A stretch of 59,064 nt of DNA from Syntrophomonadaceae bacterium (GCA_003567725.1 PWYU01000021.1:1-59064), one strand, 5' to 3'. Shown: positions 1 through 10,181, counted from the first letter of the stretch. The notes: generated from the letters alone by a model not told the origin. Translations and numbers: made by a program.

Positions 1-546
1 GATGAAACATCGCAAGCGACCATTGTGGAAAGAATCCCCTTGCACTGGGCTGTTGCGATCCTGGTAGCTTTAGTTTTACCGCTAAGCCTATATTTGGGTG
101 AGTTCAATTTCCCCCTTTGGGTAGCCTTTATAGTGTGGGCTGAGTATTTTGCACTGGGTGGCAAACCTGAAACCTGGAAAGTTATCATCCCTTCTCTTCC
201 CTGGGGTGTGCTCTGTGGAGTGCTCTGGATTGCGTTTGGACATTTTTTAGCCGGTTTTGTGGGTGATTTCCTGGGACTGGTTATTTCCTGCTTTATTTTT
301 ATTACCTTACTGGTTTATGGCCTGCGCTGGTCTGAGGCCTGGCAAAACGGCACTCTTGCTGTTTTCAACGGTTTTACTTTATTTCTTGCCGTGTACTTTA
401 CAGGTACAATACCTGCAGTAGGACCTGTTGGAAACCCCTACTGGTTGATCCTTTTGGCTGGTCTATGGACATTAGTGCATGCCTGGTTTGGCTGGTTTTT
501 GGGCTGGTTTAATATTGTACTCACCTTTCCTTATCAAAAAACCTGA
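1..546 (+). CDS. DUF1097-like small integral membrane protein (5' end probably outside window)
   Basis: Hydrophobic protein of at least 173 residues with about five to six predicted membrane segments rich in Trp, Phe and Gly. The pattern (a W-V-A-F-I-V-W-A segment followed by a GGKP turn) resembles DUF1097 inner-membrane proteins, whose function is unknown. The frame is open to base 1. The first possible start inside the window is GTG at 25, but no ribosome-binding site precedes it, so the true start probably lies upstream. It stops with TGA at 544-546. The following gene begins more than 450 bases later, so it is probably the last gene of an upstream unit. Confidence 0.6.
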   Translation, partial: DETSQATIVERIPLHWAVAILVALVLPLSLYLGEFNFPLWVAFIVWAEYFALGGKPETWKVIIPSLPWGVLCGVLWIAFGHFLAGFVGDFLGLVISCFIFITLLVYGLRWSEAWQNGTLAVFNGFTLFLAVYFTGTIPAVGPVGNPYWLILLAGLWTLVHAWFGWFLGWFNIVLTFPYQKT

Positions 547-571
547 TTCTTTCTGTGTAAAAGTAAAAAAA

Positions 572-599
572 GCCGGGCAGGTATTAACGCCAGCCCGGC
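572..599. terminator. GC-rich hairpin after the DUF1097-like gene
   Basis: Inverted repeat GCCGGGCAGG / CCAGCCCGGC (572-581 and 590-599) with one mismatch and an 8-base loop. An A-run lies on the left side (565-571), so the U-tract would be on a minus-strand transcript. On the plus strand only a weak T-poor tail follows. It may work bidirectionally. Confidence 0.4.
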
Positions 600-1009
600 A
601 CGAACTTTGAAAAATTAATGAGGCTTGCATCTAGTTCATACCGCTCACAATAAAATAGCGGCTGAGATTTTATTGATTGCAGCTGTTACAGCTATTGGAG
701 TCATGATAGATTATCTTGCCTGGCCCTGGCATAAGTGTTACTATAATAATGTAGCTATTTGAAAAACAGGTTTGTTTATTCTGGCTATTATTATAATACG
801 AACTGAAGCTTGCATTTACTCCTATAATATATAGCTCGTGCCTATAGTAAATAATTTCATTATGGTGATAAATTATAAAATTAAAAACCGGGGAGTTTTA
901 TAACTTCCGGTAAATTATGTACTGCGGTAGAGGCAGTCAGTCTGAGTTAAGCATTATTATCTTACAGGCTTTTCACTAAAAAATACTTTAACGAGGAGGA
1001 TTAAGAATC
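600..1009. other. intergenic leader before the first aminotransferase
   Basis: No open frame with a credible start and ribosome-binding site was seen. The stretch is AT-rich, with possible -10 boxes (TATAAT at 823-828) but no well-spaced -35. It probably carries the promoter and leader of the aminotransferase gene at 1010. Confidence 0.3.
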
Positions 1010-2338
1010 ATGGAGGAAAAAAATGTTAACTTGAAAACAGCTCTTCCTGGTCCAATCTCCAAGCAGATGGGGGAGCTAAGAGAACAGAATGTGCCAAAGG
1101 GTTTAACATCATTGACCCCGGTTTATGCTGCCGAAGCTGAAGGTGCTTTACTAAAGGATGTCGATGGCAACGTCTTTCTTGATTTTGTGGGTGGAATTGG
1201 GGTTTTAAATGCCGGCCACTGCCCACCGGAGGTTGTAAAGGCTGTAAAAGAACAGTTGGATAAATTTCTACACACTTGTTTTCAGGTAATGCCGTATGAG
1301 CCTTATGTGAAGCTGGCAGAACAGTTAAACCAGCTTGTCCCCGGAAATTTCCCCAAAAAAACCATGTTTGTAAACAGCGGCGCTGAAGCCGTTGAAAATG
1401 CGGTGAAAATAGCCAGGAGGTATACTAAAAAAACTGGAATCATATCTTTGGATTGCAGCTTTCATGGTAGGACCTATCTTGGTATGAGCCTGACCGGTAA
1501 AGTAAAGCCCTACCGTTATAACTATGGGCCTTTTGTTGCAGATACCTATAAGATACCTTCACCATATTGTTATAGGTGTTTGCAATATAAAGAGTACCCG
1601 GGTTGCAACATTGAATGCCTCGAATTTCTCGAAAGATTTTTTGTTACCAGCGTTGAGCCGGATAGAATCGCTGCTGTTATTATTGAGCCGGTCGAAGGAG
1701 AAGGAGGATTTATCGTAACTCCTCCTGAGTATTTCGAAAAGCTGCGGGGAATATGTGATAAGCACGATATTCTTATGATCTGTGATGAAATTCAGACCGG
1801 ATTTGGGCGTACAGGTAAATTCCTGGCGATGGAACACAGCGGTGTGGCCCCGGATCTTACTACTACAGCAAAATCACTTGGAGCCGGATTGCCGATAAGT
1901 GCCGTAACCGGAAAGGCGGAGATTATGGATGCCGTTGGGCCTGGTGAAATTGGAACTACTTATGGAGGCAACCCGTTAGCCTGCATTGCCGCCCTGGAAG
2001 TTGTGAAAATGATGAAAGAACAGGATTTGCCCGCAAGAAGTCAGGAAATCGGAGATAAAATATTTGCAAGATTAAAAGAGCTGCAAGCTAAACACCCTTT
2101 TATTGGAGATATCAGGGGGCAGGGAGCGATGGTTGCCATTGAAACAGTAAAGCCAGGCACCAAGGAGCCTGATCCCGCTAAAGCAGGCCAGATCATTGGA
2201 AACTGCATCAATAGCGGCCTGCTTGTTTTAAAAGCCGGAATATACGACAATGTCGTCCGCATGCTTGTTCCTCTGGTTATAACGGAAGAACAACTGGCTT
2301 CCGGCCTGGATTTATTACAAGCTGCAATTGAAAAGTAA
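1010..2338 (+). CDS. class III aminotransferase (GabT/omega-amino acid type), copy 1
   Basis: PLP-dependent fold-type I aminotransferase of 442 residues, about the family's usual length, probably cytosolic. The SGAEAVENA phosphate-binding segment, the DEIQTGFGRTG segment and the PLP lysine in TTAKSLGAG (about residue 288) are all present. The family moves an amino group from an omega-amino acid, diamine or alanine to a 2-oxo acid. A Cys cluster with spacing C-x2-C-x8-C-x3-C follows the SPY segment, and it recurs in the aminotransferases at 8587 and 14466. The ATG at 1010 has GAGGAGGA at 993-1000. Next to CoA-transferase, acyl-CoA ligase and aldehyde oxidoreductase genes it probably supplies an aldehyde for oxidation. 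Substrate (GABA, beta-alanine, 5-aminovalerate, taurine or another) cannot be fixed from sequence. Confidence 0.9.
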   Translation: MEEKNVNLKTALPGPISKQMGELREQNVPKGLTSLTPVYAAEAEGALLKDVDGNVFLDFVGGIGVLNAGHCPPEVVKAVKEQLDKFLHTCFQVMPYEPYVKLAEQLNQLVPGNFPKKTMFVNSGAEAVENAVKIARRYTKKTGIISLDCSFHGRTYLGMSLTGKVKPYRYNYGPFVADTYKIPSPYCYRCLQYKEYPGCNIECLEFLERFFVTSVEPDRIAAVIIEPVEGEGGFIVTPPEYFEKLRGICDKHDILMICDEIQTGFGRTGKFLAMEHSGVAPDLTTTAKSLGAGLPISAVTGKAEIMDAVGPGEIGTTYGGNPLACIAALEVVKMMKEQDLPARSQEIGDKIFARLKELQAKHPFIGDIRGQGAMVAIETVKPGTKEPDPAKAGQIIGNCINSGLLVLKAGIYDNVVRMLVPLVITEEQLASGLDLLQAAIEK

Positions 2339-2631
2339 TTAAGGTTTGTTTTAATGATCCCGGTTTGTCCAGGCTAAAAAGGCTGCCCGTACTAATTATG
2401 CCTTTATATAACAGGCTTTTGTAAGAATTAGATGGGATGTATTTAAAGAAGCAGTTATAAGCTTTACTTTGATTTGTTAAGCTAAAGGTTATGCTGAAAA
2501 TTGTACCTGCCATATGGCGGGCAGTCTTAACTTTTAAATTCCCTCCGCTTTATCATTTGCCTGATTAACATTAAGGGAAGAAATACCTTAATTTAGCTCA
2601 CTTAACTAAAAGGGGAGGCTTACTAAAAGAA

Positions 2632-4140
2632 GTGGTTCCAAGTTATGATCAAATTGCAGAGAAAGTACGGCACGTAAAGTTACGGGATAAAATTGGTAAT
2701 CCTCAGGAAGCGGCTGCTGCTGTAAAAGATGGCATGATCGTTGCCACCAGCGGCATGGCAAGAGCAGGCTATCCAAAATCTTTTCCAACGGCTCTGGCTG
2801 AAAGGGCCAGGTCAGGGGAAAATCTTAAAATCGATTTATATACCGGGGCTTCTGTTGGGGAAGAATTAGATGGGCAGTTAAGCTCCCTTGATATGATTAA
2901 AAAGAGATTACCCTATCAATCTGTAAAATCAATCCGGGATTCTATTAACAAACGTAAAATACAATTCATTGATCAACATCTCAGCCATACTGGTGAACAG
3001 GTGGGTTATGGTTACCTGGGTAAAATTGATATGGCCATTATTGAAGCTCTCGCTGTAACTGAAGAAGGAGGAATTATCCCTACTACTTCGGTCACTAATT
3101 CTCCTATTTATGCTCAGGAAGCTGAATCTATAGTGGTTGAGATTAATACGGCGCAATCTGCTGAACTGGAAGGTGTGCATGATATTTACATCCCGGAGAG
3201 CCCGCCCTATCGCCGCGAAATACCTCTCTACCGCAGTCAGGATCGGATCGGGCTTCCTTATATTAAAGTGCCGCCGGGAAAAATTAAATATATTATAGGC
3301 TCAGATGTTCCCGATAATCCTTACTCGCTTGCTGTTCCCGATGAAATATCGCTTGCTATAGCCCGTCAGCTCTGCACTTTCTTGCAGGGAGAAGTTAGGG
3401 CAGGCCGCTTACCCGAAAATCTCTTGCCTGTCCAGGGCGGAGTTGGGACTATCGGTAATGCCATCCTGGAAGGGTTGGCTGAATTCAAAGGAGTTGAAAT
3501 ATACTCAGAAGTTTTGCAGGATAATGTTTTTAAATTAATGGAAGAAGGAAAAATAGCGGCTGCTTCAGGATGTGCTATAACTTTGTCTCCTGAAGGTCAG
3601 AAAAAGTATTTGCCCAGGATAGGATTGTTTAAAGATCATCTTGTCCTGCGCCCTCTTGGTATTAGCAATCATCCGGAATTGATCAGAAGGCTTGGGGTAA
3701 TAGCGATCAATACTGCTGTTGAGCTGGATATCTATGGCCAGGTGAATTCGACCCATGTAATGGGTTCTAAAATGTTAAATGGCATTGGTGGTTCGGGTGA
3801 TTTTGCGCGGAATGGATCGCTTTCAATATTTGTTACACCTGCTACAACAAAGAATGGCGCAATATCCTGTATCGTGCCCATGGTTACACATGTCGACCAC
3901 ACCGAACATGATGTTATGGTGGTTATAACCGATCAGGGTATTGCTGATTTGAGAGGCCTTTCGGCGGAAGAAAGAGCAGAGGCAATTATTGAAAACTGCA
4001 CTGCAGCGCAGTACCGCCCCTTGTTAAAAGAGTATTTCAGCGAAGCATGTAATAAAAGTGGAGGAAATCAGCCTCAGCTTTTAGATAAAGCCTTTCAATG
4101 GCATTTACGTTTGCAAGAAACCGGATCAATGCTGCTTTAG
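2632..4140 (+). CDS. acetyl-CoA hydrolase/CoA-transferase family (Cat1/Ach1-like)
   Basis: Protein of 502 residues matching the acetyl-CoA hydrolase/succinyl-CoA:acetate CoA-transferase family. The loop VQGGVGTIGNA is followed by the segment IYSEVLQDN, whose glutamate (about residue 293) is the expected covalent CoA-thioester residue. The conserved C-terminal HVDHTEHDV and DQGIADLRGL segments are present. These enzymes transfer CoA between carboxylic acids. The GTG start at 2632 follows AGGGGAGG at 2611-2618 with a rather long 13-base spacer. It stands alone between an aminotransferase and an ADP-forming acyl-CoA ligase, which suggests it activates or recycles the acid end product. The exact acid is unknown. 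Confidence 0.85.
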   Translation: MVPSYDQIAEKVRHVKLRDKIGNPQEAAAAVKDGMIVATSGMARAGYPKSFPTALAERARSGENLKIDLYTGASVGEELDGQLSSLDMIKKRLPYQSVKSIRDSINKRKIQFIDQHLSHTGEQVGYGYLGKIDMAIIEALAVTEEGGIIPTTSVTNSPIYAQEAESIVVEINTAQSAELEGVHDIYIPESPPYRREIPLYRSQDRIGLPYIKVPPGKIKYIIGSDVPDNPYSLAVPDEISLAIARQLCTFLQGEVRAGRLPENLLPVQGGVGTIGNAILEGLAEFKGVEIYSEVLQDNVFKLMEEGKIAAASGCAITLSPEGQKKYLPRIGLFKDHLVLRPLGISNHPELIRRLGVIAINTAVELDIYGQVNSTHVMGSKMLNGIGGSGDFARNGSLSIFVTPATTKNGAISCIVPMVTHVDHTEHDVMVVITDQGIADLRGLSAEERAEAIIENCTAAQYRPLLKEYFSEACNKSGGNQPQLLDKAFQWHLRLQETGSMLL

Positions 4141-4468
4141 AGCAAATCACCTGGCAGGCTGCTTAACTTTTATAATACTGTTATTTATAAACAGGATATT
4201 GCTGCTGGCAAATAAGATCTAAATAGACTTAAGGTCCCGTTTTTAAAGCGTTTTTAAGAAATAATTTTATTTACAAGGGACAATAACAGCAATACAATGA
4301 TTAGGATATTATGAGGCAGGTGAGTCGTTTCATTAAATCAGTAGATGAGTTTTTATATGTGTCTTGAATGTATAGTCATTTAGGATAAACGACAAGACAG
4401 GTTAATAATGGCAATTAAAAGATTAATGAACTTTAAAACCATAAGTTTCGTTCCAGGAGGGAATTAAA
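4141..4468. other. intergenic region between CoA-transferase and acyl-CoA ligase
   Basis: No gene was found. It contains two overlapping short inverted repeats: GTCGTTT/AAACGAC at 4324-4330 and 4387-4393, and TGTCTTG/CAAGACA at 4360-4366 and 4393-4399. They could form alternative hairpins ahead of the ligase gene. No convincing T-tract or promoter pair was identified. Confidence 0.3.
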
Positions 4469-6577
4469 ATGTCAAGTATTGAGAGTTTTTTTAACCCCAA
4501 ATCTGTAGCAGTAATAGGTGCTTCAGCTAATTTGGATTCTATAAGTGGCCGCCCCATCAGGTATATGCAGGAGCACGGCTACCAGGGTAAGATTTATCCC
4601 ATTAATCCGAAGTATGATGAAATTGCAGGGCTAAAGTGCTATAAAAGCATTTTAGAAATCCCTGATGATGTTGATCAGGCCCTGGTGGCAGTTAATTTTA
4701 AGATTGTAATGAAAACTTTAAATGAATGTGTTCAAAAAGGGGTTAAACACGCTCTAGTTTTCAGTTCCGGGTTTGCAGAATCAGGCGAAGAAGGCAAAAA
4801 AGTACAAGATGAAATTGTGGAGTTGTCTAAAAAAACCGGTTTAAGAGTATTAGGTCCCAACTGCCAGGGCATGGTCAACTTGCTGGATCATATACCCTGT
4901 ACATTTAGCGCTTCATTAGAAATCCAACCTGCTTTAAAAGGGTCCATTGGTTTTGTGACTCAAAGCGGAGCTTTAGGTTATTCAATTTTTAATCTGGCTC
5001 AAGAAAGCGGGGTTGGTTTTAGTTATGTAGTAAGTACAGGAAATGAAGTAGACCTTAATTCAGTCGATTTCATAGAATATCTGGTTGAAAATGAAAAAAC
5101 TAACATGATTATTACCTACACTGAAGATATTAAGGATGGCAAGCGCTTTAAAAAGGTTGCTGATAGAGCTCTTGAACTGGGTAAGCCCATAGTATGCATC
5201 AAAGTTGGTTCGTCTGAGGTGGGGCAAAAAGCGGCTGCTTCTCATACCGCGGCGTTAACCGGATCGGACACCCCTTATCAAACCCTGTTTAACCAGAGGG
5301 GTATTATCCGGGTAGATGAAATTCAAGATGCCATTAATTTTGCGATTATGATGGAAAGGATTAAGAAAATACCGGATGATATAAACCTGGGGGTAATTAC
5401 TACATCAGGCGGCGCCGGCATATTACTGGCAGATAAGGCTGAAGAATATAATCTAAATTTGCCGGAACTTGATAAAAAAATTAGGGATATTGTTGAAGAA
5501 AATATCCCTATCTATGGTTCTTCCCTCAACCCTGTTGATGTAACGGCACAGGTTATTAACGAACCTGATAATTTCAAAAATGTTCTTCAGGTTATGGCAG
5601 ATTATCCCGGGATTGATGGTATTGTGATTGTAATCAGTATGATTTATGGGGCTTCGGGGGCAACTATGGCTAAGTGCATTGTTGAAATGAAGGAGAAAAC
5701 AGATACACCGATTATCGTTACCTGGCCCGCCGGTGACAGGCTGATGAAAGATAATTTTGATATTCTTACCGAAGGTTATATTCCCTGGTATAAGTCGCCG
5801 GAACAAGCTGTTAAAACCCTTGGCTCCGCCATGAAATATGGAAAGCTAAGAAGAGAAGTGAGGGAACACAAACCGCTCTCCGAGGTAAAAGCGAATAAAG
5901 AAGTGTATCAGGCAATCGATGCTAAAGACCGTTATTCAGAACATGACGCTAAAGACATTTTGGATAAATACGGCCTTCCCATAACCATGGAAAAAGTTGT
6001 AAGTTCCAGCGAGGAAGCAGTTCAGTTTGCATCAGAAATAGGTTTTCCAGTTGTGTTAAAAATAGATTCACCTGATATTTTGCATAAAACTGACGTGGGG
6101 GCTCTAAAACTAAACTTGAACAGCGCTCAGGAAGTTGAGGAAGCTTATGAAGTGATTATGCAAAATGTAAAAAAACATAAACCTGATGCTTCATTAAATG
6201 GAATTCTGGTTCAGGAAATGGTTAAAGGCGGCAAAGAAATGATTGTGGGTATCAACAAATCCAGGTTTGGCCCTATGGTTATGGTGGGTTTGGGGGGAAT
6301 ATTTGTTGAAGTATTAAAAGATGTTTCCTACCGTATAGCGCCCTTTACCAGAGAAGAAGCGCTCCAGATGCTCAAAGAGTTAAACAGCTATAAGATTTTA
6401 ACCGGCGTAAGAGGCGAAAAGCCGTCTGATATAAACAGCCTTGCAGACATGCTGGTAAAAATGGGCCAATTTGCTTTTGAGTTTGAAGACAAAATATCTG
6501 AATTAGATATCAACCCGGTTATGGTACTGTCAGAAGGTAAGGGCGTAAAAATAGCAGACGCCTTGATCTCAAAATAA
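4469..6577 (+). CDS. ADP-forming acetate/acyl-CoA ligase, fused alpha-beta (AcdAB type)
   Basis: 702 residues in the order CoA-binding Rossmann domain (about 1-130), succinyl-CoA-ligase-like domains (about 140-460) and a C-terminal ATP-grasp domain (about 490-700). The phospho-histidine segment SHTAALTGSD is intact (His about 259). The ATP-grasp part keeps PVVLKIDSPDILHKTD and the glycine-rich MVMVGLGG segment. This family converts acyl-CoA, ADP and phosphate into free acid, CoA and ATP, so it conserves energy at the end of amino acid fermentation. The start is ATG with CAGGAGGG just upstream. It fits with the neighbouring CoA-transferase and aldehyde oxidoreductase. Whether it prefers acetyl-CoA or a longer acyl-CoA is not visible. 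Confidence 0.9.
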   Translation: MSSIESFFNPKSVAVIGASANLDSISGRPIRYMQEHGYQGKIYPINPKYDEIAGLKCYKSILEIPDDVDQALVAVNFKIVMKTLNECVQKGVKHALVFSSGFAESGEEGKKVQDEIVELSKKTGLRVLGPNCQGMVNLLDHIPCTFSASLEIQPALKGSIGFVTQSGALGYSIFNLAQESGVGFSYVVSTGNEVDLNSVDFIEYLVENEKTNMIITYTEDIKDGKRFKKVADRALELGKPIVCIKVGSSEVGQKAAASHTAALTGSDTPYQTLFNQRGIIRVDEIQDAINFAIMMERIKKIPDDINLGVITTSGGAGILLADKAEEYNLNLPELDKKIRDIVEENIPIYGSSLNPVDVTAQVINEPDNFKNVLQVMADYPGIDGIVIVISMIYGASGATMAKCIVEMKEKTDTPIIVTWPAGDRLMKDNFDILTEGYIPWYKSPEQAVKTLGSAMKYGKLRREVREHKPLSEVKANKEVYQAIDAKDRYSEHDAKDILDKYGLPITMEKVVSSSEEAVQFASEIGFPVVLKIDSPDILHKTDVGALKLNLNSAQEVEEAYEVIMQNVKKHKPDASLNGILVQEMVKGGKEMIVGINKSRFGPMVMVGLGGIFVEVLKDVSYRIAPFTREEALQMLKELNSYKILTGVRGEKPSDINSLADMLVKMGQFAFEFEDKISELDINPVMVLSEGKGVKIADALISK

Positions 6578-6632
6578 AACCGTACCCAGGTTTATAAAGG
6601 GCATAATCTGATGAAGAAAGGATGAAGCTGTA

Positions 6633-8357
6633 ATGACAAAAATCTTACGGGTTAATATGGCAGAACAGTCCGCTAAGATTGAAGATTCACCATCTAAATA
6701 CCGTTATAACGGTGGCAGGGGCCTTACCGCCCAAATCCTTCTTGAAGAAGTAGTGCCGACCTGTGAACCATTGGGTCGTCATAACAAGCTTGTTTTAGCA
6801 CCGGGTTTTCTTGGGGGAACAGCTGCCCCCTGTTCAGGCCGCCTTTCAATTGGAGGTAAAAGTCCTTTAACAGGCGGTATAAAAGAATCTAATTCTGGCG
6901 GGATGTTTGGGCAAAGACTGGCCAGGACAGGATATCAGGCGGTTATTATTGAAGAACAGCCTGATAGCGGCTGGTTCATTCTAAAAATTGATGCTAAAGG
7001 CGTATCCTTTTTAAGCGCAGATAAGCTGCTTGGGCTTGACAATTATGATGCCTGTGAAAGCTTGCGTGAAGAACACGGTGATAAAATAGGCATTGTGGTA
7101 ATCGGCGAAGCAGGAGAAAGACAATATTCTATAGCAACCTGTGCTATTGCAGATATTGATGGCATACCGGCCAGGCAGGCTGCCCGCGGCGGTTTGGGTG
7201 CGGTGATGGGCAGTAAAGGCATTAAAGCTATTGTAGTTGATGATAGTGAAACTGTAGATTTTGAGTTCTCCGATGAAAAACTTTACCGTGAGACATGCCA
7301 GGCCTGGCGTAAAGAGTTGATTGAAAAGAAAAAAGTCTTAACCGATTATGGGACTGCCGCCCTTGTGATGGGAACTTCAAAAATCGGCTGTCTGGTCACC
7401 CGTAATTATAGATCCGGTGACCCGGATAAAAAAGAAAGTATTTCTGGAGAGCGCCTGGCAGATCTGATGAAAGAGCGGGGAGGTAATCCAACTCATAACT
7501 GTATGAAGGGTTGCCCGATTCGCTGCTCAAATATTTATCATGATGCGGACGGCAACCATTTGACCTCCAGCCTGGAGTTTGAAACTATAGGCCTTCTTGG
7601 CAGCAATTTAGAGATATATGACCCTGACCTGATAGCAAAACTCGATCGGTTTTGCGATGGTTTTGGAATTGATACCATGGACTTTGGCGGAGCAATCGGG
7701 GTGGCTATGGAAGCCGGCCTGCTTGAATTTGGCGATGGTGATGCTGTGGTCGGTCTCATCGATGAGATTAAAAACGATACTATGTTAGGTAAAATTTTAG
7801 CCCAGGGTGTAGCCATTACCGGCCGGGTGTTAGGGGTTCGCAGAACCCCGGCAGTTAAAGGTCAGGGTTTGGCAGCTTATGATCCACGTTCTTTGAAGGG
7901 CACCGGGGTAACCTATGCTACCTCACCGATGGGAGCAGATCATACTGCCGGTAATTGTTTGCCCGGACGTAAAGGCTACCGGCCTAAGACCCATGATGTT
8001 ACCGATACAGGGTTAGCTGGTGGGCAGATAGATTTATCTCAGGATTTTCAGATCCTGCATGCTATTTGTGACGCAGCCGGATTGTGCTTTTTTGTAGGCG
8101 CTGATGAAGTTACAGCTAATCATGTAAAAACATTGCTTAATGCTCGTTACAATGAGAGTTTTTCCTTCGAGGAAATACTGGATATTGGGAAAAACACGAT
8201 TCTAACCGAGCTTGAATTCAACAAAAAAGCCGGGATCACCAGTGCGCAAAACGATTTGCCTGCCTTTTTCCGGGAAGAAGAGCTTCCCCCCCGGGGCACG
8301 CGTTTTGACATTGACGCAAAAGAACTTGCCGCTTTTTATGATGATTGGTATAAATAG
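6633..8357 (+). CDS. aldehyde:ferredoxin oxidoreductase (AOR family, tungsten/molybdenum)
   Basis: 574 residues, slightly shorter than typical AOR. The N-terminal GGRGLTAQIL segment and the APGFLGGTAAPCSGR and GRLSIGGKSPLTGG segments of the pterin-binding domain are clear. A cysteine trio (NCMKGCPIRC, spacing C-x3-C-x3-C) and a later Cys in AAGLCFF are the likely [4Fe-4S] ligands. These enzymes oxidise an aldehyde to its acid and reduce ferredoxin using a tungsto- or molybdopterin. The gene lies 55 bases after the acyl-CoA ligase, probably in the same transcript. It would consume the aldehyde made by the neighbouring aminotransferases. A MoaD-like gene near the end of the window could serve its cofactor. 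Confidence 0.88.
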   Translation: MTKILRVNMAEQSAKIEDSPSKYRYNGGRGLTAQILLEEVVPTCEPLGRHNKLVLAPGFLGGTAAPCSGRLSIGGKSPLTGGIKESNSGGMFGQRLARTGYQAVIIEEQPDSGWFILKIDAKGVSFLSADKLLGLDNYDACESLREEHGDKIGIVVIGEAGERQYSIATCAIADIDGIPARQAARGGLGAVMGSKGIKAIVVDDSETVDFEFSDEKLYRETCQAWRKELIEKKKVLTDYGTAALVMGTSKIGCLVTRNYRSGDPDKKESISGERLADLMKERGGNPTHNCMKGCPIRCSNIYHDADGNHLTSSLEFETIGLLGSNLEIYDPDLIAKLDRFCDGFGIDTMDFGGAIGVAMEAGLLEFGDGDAVVGLIDEIKNDTMLGKILAQGVAITGRVLGVRRTPAVKGQGLAAYDPRSLKGTGVTYATSPMGADHTAGNCLPGRKGYRPKTHDVTDTGLAGGQIDLSQDFQILHAICDAAGLCFFVGADEVTANHVKTLLNARYNESFSFEEILDIGKNTILTELEFNKKAGITSAQNDLPAFFREEELPPRGTRFDIDAKELAAFYDDWYK

Positions 8358-8380
8358 TTTTTACTAGCTTCTAATTATTA

Positions 8381-8414
8381 GCCTGAGCTTATTGTGGATC
8401 TAATAGGCTCAGGC
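8381..8414. terminator. hairpin after the aldehyde oxidoreductase gene
   Basis: Perfect 8-base arms GCCTGAGC (8381-8388) and GCTCAGGC (8407-8414) with an 18-base loop. No strong T-tract follows, so it is at best a weak intrinsic terminator or an RNA-stabilising hairpin. Confidence 0.4.
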
Positions 8415-8586
8415 TTAAATTACTAAATCAATACGAAGCACGATTCTCAGGCTTTTTAAAAATGCTTTAAATATGGTAGCGATAGATGCTAAATTGGGGT
8501 GATTTTGGAAGAACCAATGCGGGCAAATCATGTCACCTCAAGCAGCGTTAGCTTGTCAATCTGATATTAAGTCAGGAGTTGATAAA

Positions 8587-9930
8587 ATGGATCGTTCAGC
8601 TGAAAACCATATGCTTTATAGCTTTGCATCGCTCTCAGAAGTGCAGCAAAAAGGGGCCACAGTTATTGTCAAAGGAGAAGACTGTTATGTTTGGGATCAG
8701 GAAGGAAAGTGTTATATTGATGGGTTTGCCGGCCTACAGGTAGTAAATATCGGCCACGGAAGAAAAGAAGTGGTCGATGCAGTTTACCAGCAGATGCAGG
8801 AATTGCAGTACTGGCATAGTTTTTTTGGTTTTACCAGCAAACCGACTGTCCAGCTTGTTGAAAAATTGGCTGAGTTATTACCCGGGAACCTTAATGTTTC
8901 GCACTTTGTCAATAGTGGTTCGGAAGGTAATGACAGTGCTTTTAAGATAGTAAGAGCTTACTTTAAAAGTATTGGACAGGGTGGTAGATACAAAATTATC
9001 TACAGGGATAAAGCCTACCACGGCATGAATATGGGGGCCACCAGTGCCAACGGTTTTGCCAACAACAGGGCGCCTTATGAACCGCTGGTGCCTGGATTTA
9101 TAAGAATTCCTCACTGCCATTGCTATCGCTGTCCCATGGATAAAGAGTATTCATCTTGTAACATCGAATGTGCTTATGCCCTGGAAGAAGCAATTATAGG
9201 TGAAGGGTCTGATACCGTAGCGGCCTTTATTGCTGATCCGGTCCAGGGAAGCATAGGGGGATATGTGCCAGCAGTGAAAGAATATTTTACCATTGTAAGA
9301 GAAATATGTGATAAGTATGGTGTGCTATTCATCTGTGACGAAGTCATAACCGGATTTGGGCGCACCGGAAAAATGTTTGGTATTGAACATTATCAAGGGG
9401 TTGAGCCTGATCTTATGGTTATGGCTAAAGGTTTAAGCAGTGGTTATATTCCCATGGGAGCAGTTGTAGTATCTGATCAGATCGCTTCTGTACTGGCCAA
9501 AGGGATGTTTGCGCACGGTTATACCTACGGCGGGCATCCAGTTGCTGCAGCATGCGCCCTTTCCAATATTGGTATTATCGAAAGGGAGAACCTGGCTAAT
9601 AAAGCGGCAGAAACCGGAGCTTATATTGCACAAGCCCTGGAATCTTTTTTAAAGTATCCCTGGGCAGGAGAAATAAGGGCCAAGGGAATGATGTTTGGTA
9701 TCGAGCTGGTTCAGGATAAAGTAAACAAAAAACCCTTTCCTGTTGAATTTGCAAAAAGTATTCTTGATCTGGCCCGGGATAAAGGGCTGCTGCTACGGAT
9801 GAATACCGGTGGTAATTCTCTATTGCTCTGCCCACCTCTAACCATGAGTAAGGATATTGCTGATAATATGGTTGCCATCCTGGAAGAAGTAATTGTCCAG
9901 ACAGCAGAAAGCTATCACTATAAGGCATGA
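8587..9930 (+). CDS. class III aminotransferase, copy 2
   Basis: Fold-type I PLP aminotransferase of 447 residues. It has NSGSEGNDSA phosphate binding, DEVITGFGRTG and the PLP lysine in MAKGLSSGY (about residue 281). It carries the same C-x2-C-x8-C-x3-C motif as the other two copies. The ATG at 8587 is preferred because AGGAG lies at 8574-8578 and the resulting N-terminus aligns with copy 3. An upstream in-frame ATG at 8530 lacks a good ribosome-binding site. The conserved WHSFFGF segment differs from copy 1 and resembles pyruvate-linked omega-aminotransferases such as taurine- or putrescine-pyruvate types. That assignment is tentative. It precedes the TRAP transporter genes. Confidence 0.87.
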   Translation: MDRSAENHMLYSFASLSEVQQKGATVIVKGEDCYVWDQEGKCYIDGFAGLQVVNIGHGRKEVVDAVYQQMQELQYWHSFFGFTSKPTVQLVEKLAELLPGNLNVSHFVNSGSEGNDSAFKIVRAYFKSIGQGGRYKIIYRDKAYHGMNMGATSANGFANNRAPYEPLVPGFIRIPHCHCYRCPMDKEYSSCNIECAYALEEAIIGEGSDTVAAFIADPVQGSIGGYVPAVKEYFTIVREICDKYGVLFICDEVITGFGRTGKMFGIEHYQGVEPDLMVMAKGLSSGYIPMGAVVVSDQIASVLAKGMFAHGYTYGGHPVAAACALSNIGIIERENLANKAAETGAYIAQALESFLKYPWAGEIRAKGMMFGIELVQDKVNKKPFPVEFAKSILDLARDKGLLLRMNTGGNSLLLCPPLTMSKDIADNMVAILEEVIVQTAESYHYKA

Positions 9931-10154
9931 TGCAGTCTAAAGTAAATACCTTACTGGCACGGCATTAAGATTGTTAGATAAGTTGGAAGAACCATAGCGT
10001 TGTAAATCTTTCCAGTTAGCTTTAAGGCCACCTGGCCTGTTTTAAGCTGCGATCATTAAACACTTCTTATTATGTTCTCCTGTCAAAAATAAAAAAACCT
10101 GGGCAGATCATTTTTTATAGATAGAAGCTGTACAATAATGTTTTAAAGCTTTTT

Positions 10155-10180
10155 GACCCCTGATCAAGGGTCTTTATTTT
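10155..10180 (+). terminator. intrinsic terminator downstream of aminotransferase copy 2
   Basis: Arms GACCC (10155-10159) and GGGTC (10168-10172) plus an inner T-A pair, followed by TTTATTTT. It lies just before a promoter, separating the aminotransferase transcript from the transporter operon. Confidence 0.5.
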
Positions 10181-10181
10181 C